The position numbers and the translations under genes are program-made. From contig OX578280.1 of assembly GCA_951217055.1 (NCBI GenBank), positions 48,549,882 to 48,613,881 of the forward strand: a DNA stretch of 64,000 bases, given 5' to 3'. Positions 57,923 through 64,000 of this stretch are shown one piece after another (position 1 is the stretch's first letter; the number at the start of each line of letters is the position of its first letter). The DNA is from Gerris lacustris (lineage: Eukaryota > Arthropoda > Insecta > Hemiptera > Gerridae). The notes beneath the pieces are model-generated. The model did no database searches. It had not been told where the DNA came from and was given only the letters and a program-made list of their open reading frames with translations.

Positions 57923-59640
57923 ATTAATACTTCCAAAATCATAAATACAATTATAATACATAATGTTAATATAAAGTACAAATAGGCATGGCTATAGCCG
58001 TCTGCCAGAGTCTGTTTAATATTTTTAAACAAAAATAAAATAAATAAATAAACACTTTACTTCTATCAACCTAATACAATTAGAATGAAATAAATATTTA
58101 AAAATTGTAAAGTTTAGAAAAGAAAAAAAAAAAAAAAAAAAAAAATGAAGAAAAATAATAATTAGATCAATAAAAGATCAAATAAAATAATAAATCTAAT
58201 GCAGGAACTTTATGGCGCTAACATTTCATTACGGTAAGACAGGGCTCTCTTACAGAAATTAAGTACTGTTGCATGTTCTCTTAATAAAATATCAGTAATG
58301 CGATGACCAGAGACAATGACGTCGCCTAACAACTCTCTACGAATTAACTCGTACCTAGGACATTCAGAAATGAAGTGAAACATTGACTCCTTTACTCCTG
58401 GAGCACAGAATGGACAGTTCTCATCTTCCTCGTCCTTTTTAAGCCATGGAATCGCTTTAAGGGGAAGAAGTTCACATCTAATTTTAAACAGAAGACGAAG
58501 ATCATTTAACCTTAAATTAAGACCAGAATTGCACCCGAATAGAGAACCTAAATTTTGGTCAACTTCTACCAGAGTTTTGTACAGTAAAAAGTTATTTGAA
58601 ACACTTGCTTTTAACAAACAATCTTCTCTAAAGGCAATCTTCATTTGTTTCTTTAGATTTTCCAACTGAGCACGCCAAGTCACCATATTATCGGATGTAA
58701 AGTTTATATCGAATTTATTGAACATTTCCAACCAAGAAGCGAACCAGGAAACTTGCGACCTAATTACTTCTTCGGCGACGATTCTGGGAAGACGATGAGC
58801 CGGCAGGTCCAGAGTTTTAAGACAGTAATTTACATGAAGCTTAAATGTATAAAAAAGGATGGGCTCTAATGAAGTTTCTAAATACAACAAATAACTAGGA
58901 GTTTGTTCGGGTAGAGAAAAAAGCTTCTTCAGAAAGTAACGTTGGAAGACTTCTAACACTTCATACGTTTTAAAGCCCCACACTTGAGAACCGTAACAAA
59001 CTACGGCACGTGAAACAGCATTAAAAACTCGATACTTCGCTTTTAAAGGAACTTCTTGGTTACAAATGAAATTGTTCCAAAGAGTGTTGATACCCAATTT
59101 GGCGGAGGCTATACAAGATTTTAGGTGATCAGTGAAACATAATTTGGAAGTGAGAGAGATCCCAAGGTATTTGTATTTGTTTACTACTTCGATCTTTTTT
59201 CCATCGTAATACCATCGCTCCTTCGCAGCCAGTCTACCTCCTTTTCTAAAAATCATTATCTTAGACTTATTAGGATTTAGTATCAAGTTCCACTGGTTAA
59301 AGTATCCCAATAGAATATTAATGTTTCTCTGAAGTGTAACTGGGTTGTCGCTGATAATAACAATGTCGTCGCAATACATAAGAACATTGATACGGACGTC
59401 ACCTACTCGAACTCCACCTTCAAGAACTTGCGGAAGATCATCAACAAAAATAGAAAAAAGGAGAGGACTTATGACACATCCTTGTCTGAGACCAGAATCA
59501 ACAGAGAAGAAATCGGAAATGCCTGACTGACCTCTAACAGCTGATTTAGATGTTGCAAACATACGTTTTAGAACATTGACGAATTTCGAAGAAATACCTA
59601 AGTTAAAAAGTTTAAGATACAGGGAAAATCTATTAACAGT
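57908..59640 (-). mobile_element. 5'-truncated LINE inserted in a (TA)n tract
   Basis: On the - strand it starts abruptly inside the RT domain at 59640 and runs through an intact ORF C-terminus. It continues through a 3' untranslated region (GGCAGACGGCTATAGCCATG) and ends with AATAAA and a poly(A) of 15 (T-run 57908-57922). Both outer edges abut TA repeats. Confidence 0.85.
58210..59640 (-). CDS. Non-LTR retrotransposon RT, 5'-truncated
   Basis: An open frame of 450 codons from the ATG at 59562, and in-frame coding continues 26 codons further upstream (FSLYLKLFNLGISSKFVNVL) to the (AT)n tract, so the ATG is not the natural start. Residues counted from that ATG: FFSVDSGLRQGCVISPLLF (RT motif B, RQGC 25-28); the catalytic box reads YCDD (62-65), a variant of YADD; NPNKSKIMIF (motif D); KYKYLGISLT (motif E). 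A C-terminal CX2CX9HX4C motif is formed by C383, C386, H396 and C401. There is no internal stop. The layout fits the I/jockey/CR1 side of LINEs; the exact clade is not determined. The endonuclease and N-terminal RT are missing. Confidence 0.9.
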   Translation of the reverse strand, partial: TVNRFSLYLKLFNLGISSKFVNVLKRMFATSKSAVRGQSGISDFFSVDSGLRQGCVISPLLFSIFVDDLPQVLEGGVRVGDVRINVLMYCDDIVIISDNPVTLQRNINILLGYFNQWNLILNPNKSKIMIFRKGGRLAAKERWYYDGKKIEVVNKYKYLGISLTSKLCFTDHLKSCIASAKLGINTLWNNFICNQEVPLKAKYRVFNAVSRAVVCYGSQVWGFKTYEVLEVFQRYFLKKLFSLPEQTPSYLLYLETSLEPILFYTFKLHVNYCLKTLDLPAHRLPRIVAEEVIRSQVSWFASWLEMFNKFDINFTSDNMVTWRAQLENLKKQMKIAFREDCLLKASVSNNFLLYKTLVEVDQNLGSLFGCNSGLNLRLNDLRLLFKIRCELLPLKAIPWLKKDEEDENCPFCAPGVKESMFHFISECPRYELIRRELLGDVIVSGHRITDILLREHATVLNFCKRALSYRNEMLAP

Positions 59641-59743
<103 letters not shown>

Positions 59744-59744
59744 G

Positions 59745-61055
59745 TTAAACTATTAACTTCGTTTGTATTATTAGAGGATATTTTTTAAGTCACTAGGTAA
59801 ATTACAGTCCTAAATGGCCAGACGATTATGAATCTTTTAAAAAGAAGGGTCTCGAATTTCTCTGAAATTCCGCCCTTTTGCCTAATAGGGTTAATTATTT
59901 GGCAGCGTTTCCTTGTTATTTTTACTATTACGTTAGTTACTGAATTAAACGACGAAGTAATTTTATCAGTTTGGTGTCGACTACAACAACAATCCACCAA
60001 TCTTCGACCTATTTGTAAAGATCGTTAATTTGTTTATGATAAAAACACTCGTTTTCCCGTTTCGTTTTAACCAGCAGCTTTAAGCTATAACGAAACTGAT
60101 AGGTTTGAATATAATGATTTTATAATACCAATAAAAGTGTTTTTATTTCTTGGTTTTCTTTTTTGTGTTATTATTATTATTTTTTTTTTTTTTTTGTATT
60201 ATTACTTAAGTGTTGTAGTAAAAAGATTAAGTTTACACTTTAAATTAAGTTCAGTGAACATTTCGTCAATTATCGTTTTAAAAGAGAGCACTTAATAATA
60301 TTCGATGTAAAAATAAGAAGTTAAATGCCTAAAGTATTGATTACAGTAAGTAATATTAGGTACAAGATCATCATTAATATACTTATATCCACACGAGTGA
60401 GTTCAGGGGTTGGCAAAAAGGACCCGAATGCGGTCTAGTTGCTAGGCATGGCCTCCCCGCCCCCTTACTACTCCTACTATATCCTTACTTAAGTTAAATC
60501 ACATAATTTGTGATGTTTTGGCAAAAACTGCCTAAGTATAATAGTTTTGACCTATTTTAAAATCTAGTTATGTGCAAATATAATAAAACCACTAAACTAA
60601 TATAACTAAATCAAACTAAACTAACTAAAATAATTTAACTAAATCCACTCTTGTTAAATATTTACTAGGCATCGCGTGGCTCTATCATTGAAGCGAGCGT
60701 ATCGCAATGAAATACTGAATATTGAAATTTATTAATCATGATGAATGTCATAGTTGAAGATAAGTGGAAGAGGGTAGTGTAGGGAAGAGTGGGGGTACTC
60801 GGTACAAAGCTTTACTTCCTAAACAAACCTATACACTATATACGAGTATAACAATCTTCACCACCCACGGTAGCTTCCAAACAATTATTATAAATGTATC
60901 TCGTCATTACGCAAAGAATTTTGCTTGTATCAAGTTGAAATTTTGCATACCTGTTTCAATTGTGCATTAGATGGTGTATATGAAGTTTTATTAAAATCGT
61001 TACGTTAGAACGTAAGATATCGGTAAAAAGGTTGTTTTCTCTATTATAAACGTTT
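59745..61055. other. Noncoding, no gene recognised
   Basis: 59810-60060 is less AT-rich and open on both strands for 65-70 codons, but neither translation shows a known block. The remainder is AT-rich. Confidence 0.4.
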
Positions 61056-61059
61056 AGGT

Positions 61060-61364
61060 CCGCTTTAATAGTTTTAGCGATTTTTATTAAGTCATAGCGG
61101 TGTCGCTGTTGGTTTTAGTAAAAAATGTTATTTGAAAATAATGTTCGTCTCATCGAATAGATGATGATAGAATCTTTTCCCGTCCTGAAATTCCAATTTA
61201 ATTTTTGTACCTCTCGTTTACGCGAGCGTTGCGCGCGAACTCTTGGACGGATCACGCTGTCCAACGAACTTAGCCTGAGTATTAGTAAGAGGAACATGTA
61301 TACCAAATTTCAACTAAATCGGTCAACTTTTACTCAAGTTATCGTCACACGCGTGAACGTTACT

Positions 61365-61400
<36 letters not shown>

Positions 61401-61401
61401 C
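61060..61401 (+). repeat. TCGCTGTTGG dispersed repeat, copy 2, with (GACA)n tail
   Basis: Homologous to 14640-14890 in reverse. Continues through CGAGCGTTGCGCGCGAAC and TACCAAATTTCAACTAAATC to a pure (GACA)n tract at 61364-61401. Confidence 0.75.
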
Positions 61402-61560
61402 GGAACATATTTCGTTGAATGTAGGAAGCTCGCTACGCTCGCTTCAATTATTATCTAAGATGTTGTTATTTCTAAAGTTTTCGACGCGGCCGGCTTTTAG
61501 GCCCGATGTGAATATGTATAATTGTTTGCTGAAATCAGTTTTATTTGGTTAAAGTAATAA

Positions 61561-62110
61561 TACAGGGTGGAGCGCGGCAGACGTGTGAATTTGAAGAGGG
61601 GTTTGCTCATCCTATTGGTCCTAGACGTTTGAGAGTAGGGTCGTTTGAAAGAGGGGGACGGGAAGTTTATGTTCCACGTTTCAGCAGGACGGGGCCACAG
61701 CCCACACAGCAAGGGTTTGCGTAAACTTTTTGCAAGACAGATTTCCCGGGGGTCTCATCTCCTTAAGAGGCGATTTAAACTGGCCAGCAAGATCGCCTGA
61801 TTTGGCTCCTTGTGATTTTTTTCTGTGGGGATACCTTAAATCCTTGGTGTACAGAAGCCCTCAACAACAACATTGCCAGCCAAAATTCCTGTGGAAATGT
61901 TCGAAAGAGTGCACAAAAACTTCAAAAAAAAGGCTTAATCAGTGATTGGAATGTGAGGGGAACCACTTATCCGATACTTTGTTTAAATCTAGGTAAATTT
62001 ATATCTCCCATGTTATTTAATCAGGAAAAAAAAACAAAAAAAAAACAATTGTAACATTCTGTGTTTTATTACATTTTCAAATTCATACGTCTGCCGTGCT
62101 CCACCCTGTA
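61561..62110 (+). mobile_element. Internally deleted mariner-family (DD41D) transposon
   Basis: Inverted ends of 34 bp starting TACAGGGTGGAGC, with two mismatches, with TA at both outer edges. The 550-bp body keeps only the C-terminal third of the transposase, so the copy is non-autonomous but might be moved by a full-length relative. Confidence 0.85.
61679..61870 (+). pseudogene. Mariner transposase C-terminal fragment (DD41D)
   Basis: In the frame of 61679: FQQDGATAHTARV contains the second catalytic Asp (codon 61688-61690). After NFLQDRFPGG and LNWPARSPDLAPCDFFLWGY comes the third catalytic Asp in PCD (61814-61816), followed by LKSLVY. The 41 residues between the two Asp give the DD41D spacing of the rosa-like mariner group, unlike DD34D mariners. 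The DNA-binding N-terminus and first Asp are absent, and downstream similarity fades after about 61870, probably by frameshift. No functional start codon. Confidence 0.85.
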
Positions 62111-62114
62111 TAAA

Positions 62115-64000
62115 TCAACGTAAAACAGAACTGCCTAAACCACTATTGTGTTGATTCATTATTATTCGCGAGACCATCTTGATTTTTGGTTGATGGAATT
62201 GGGTGCAATGATAAAAACCGGCTCCCTGAGGGCGTCCTCAACTAAAAATGTTTGTGACCGATTTTTAGCATTACATTCTATGTTCAACTAAAGAATGCAA
62301 TTTATATTCCATATTGCATTTTCCAATTTTCAAATTTACATTCTGCTTTTGGGAGGCATTGAAATTTGGTGTAATTTTTACAATGGTGACTTCTTCCCTG
62401 AGTAGCTTGAATGAGGTAATGGCCATTCAGTCTTTCTTCTTGTCACGAGGATAGTGATGTGGGACCATCATGGGGCAACTCGTAGCAATGCCATAGTTAT
62501 TACTTTTCTTCTAATTAATAAATGATCGATTACTATTGAAGTAGTTTTTTATAACTCTTTGTGTATAGAAGCCAAGTTGCTAATACAGCCGCAGGCCAGC
62601 TGCAGTGGGTTCAAACCGTTTGTGAACAAATGCTACCACCATTGTTTCTATCAAAGTTGGGGATAATAAGAGCCCAGTATCCGATCTCATGCATCAACTC
62701 CTCCCATTCCATTATTATAATTTTCAACAAGTCTAGGTTGATATTTTTTTTTTTTTTTATTCTTTCCTCTTCCGATTCGTAAATTGGTTGGGTGAATTGA
62801 AGCTATAGTCACCCTGTGTTGTCGCTCCATTGACAAACATTCACTGAACCATCACTTAAATAATCGAATTTCCCTCGTTCTCCCTTTTTAATTTCCTTTT
62901 GAGATATGGCGGTAAGAAGATCGTTTACTACTCGTTGTCAAGTGGAGTCTAAGGATCATCTTCTGTTTACTTCCCGGCGTATATTTCCATAATATATGAG
63001 TAAGCATCCAGATCTTAGAAGCAAAGCCTCTAGAAGCTATAATGAGAAACATGTAAGATACCCAGACTATAAAGTGGAGGTAGATTGTAAGAAGCTCATG
63101 AGGCATTTGTAAAATGAGCTGGAAATTTTGTTGAAAGGGAAGCGGCTTGTATTATGGGATTATTATCTTGTAGGTTTTATATTATTATATTATATTTATA
63201 GGTTTTTTCAATTTTCCATGATGGATTGCAGTTCTTTAAAATATAAAAGTTTTATCTCATTCTAAGCTAAAAAGGTCAATCATCACCCGTATGTAATAAA
63301 TTCCATTCTTCCATCCTTCCGCTTCACTTATTCCAAAGTTACCGATCTGTTAAGGAGTTCATGCTCTATCAATATTTAGTATAGCTATTCAGATACACAG
63401 TTTGCAGTACAGCTATATTCCATTCGGAAGTGAAGTGTTTATAGTACAAAAAACAATAATAATATAGATAATTGTTTTCTAATTTTACCTGCCAAATTAT
63501 TAAGAGAGATTAAAATTCCTTATAAAGTATACTGACTAAATCAATATACATTGTAGTAAATCGTGGTATTATATCATTTTTATAGAAATAGGAAAGTTTG
63601 ATTTTAAAAGTTGGTATAAGTCATATTTGGTACGCTCATAAAGCTGTACGCTAATAGTTCATTTAAACCTCATTTACATTTTCTTCTATCTTATTTCTTT
63701 AAAGTAAGTCAAAATTTGAAAGATCTTGATTTTCAACTTTAGAGGACAAAAAGGCTTTTTCTTTATCTTCCCAGAGGACTAAAGATAGGGATTTCAACAG
63801 ACCACTTTCTTTCTTTCTACAGAACAAAGAAGAGGAGCTGTTTGGTTTCCAAGCTTGCCTTTTCAACCAGGGGTTGAAAGAGGGTAGATACTTTCCTTTA
63901 ATTTTTCCTAACTTCCGCCGAAATTGCTATTAGGACGAAAAAGACGCTATAATAAATAATAATTTGCCGCGGTAGCCTGAGGGTAGAAGGGAGTCATGGT
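62115..64000. other. Noncoding, presumed intron
   Basis: No gene recognised. GGGTTCAAACC at about 62607 resembles a Pol III B box but lacks a good A box. Confidence 0.4.

Noticed and set aside
57770..58032. Two - strand frames with long Ile-Tyr runs
   Set aside because: Translation of the (TA)n microsatellite and LINE 3' untranslated region.

Overview
The window is AT-rich animal DNA, most probably from an insect. I see one host-gene exon, and nearly everything else recognisable is transposable-element DNA. The exon (18826-18975, + strand) encodes the start of the second laminin-G (LNS) domain of a neurexin-1 type protein. It has good splice signals on both sides and no other convincing exon within reach, so I read most of the window as very large introns of a neurexin gene. 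Elements typical of insects (Ty3/gypsy, Penelope-like, mariner/DD41D, several non-LTR clades, tRNA-derived SINEs, foldback MITEs) fill those introns. The species cannot be fixed from sequence reading alone.

Layout: 1-5650 is AT-rich intron with dispersed repeats. 5653-11996 is a complete, apparently very young Ty3/gypsy element: LTRs identical by eye, 4-bp target duplication, intact gag and pol, and a likely -1 frameshift site joining them. 12130-12900 holds a Penelope-like terminal structure with 65-bp perfect inverted arms and a hammerhead-like core, then a small foldback element nested in an older repeat. 13070-13520 is a 144-bp tandem array ending in an LTR/primer-site-like junction. 18826-18975 is the neurexin exon. 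21001-21437, 27037-27262 and 49388-49604 are palindromic MITEs. 29618-29880 is a 68-bp minisatellite. 38050-40760 holds two decayed non-LTR retrotransposons on the - strand. 42950-43828 is a possible piggyBac-like relic. 46530-47085 is a decayed Penelope GIY-YIG region. 47151-48100 is a candidate undescribed DNA transposon with 13-bp inverted ends, a GC-rich hairpin and a possible first coding exon. 52334-53476 is a tandem pair of an ~0.6-kb dispersed repeat that recurs four to five times. 54299-55573 is a SINE pair, one copy inverted on itself, with a 5'-truncated LINE between them flanked by a 14-bp target duplication. 57510-59739 is a mariner-type MITE followed by a LINE that seems to have inserted into a (TA)n tract. 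61561-62110 is an internally deleted DD41D mariner.

Only the neurexin exon has a likely host function (synaptic adhesion). The gypsy gag and pol together form one self-contained retrotransposition unit. The other elements are defective or non-autonomous, and several sit inside one another, which gives a partial relative chronology.
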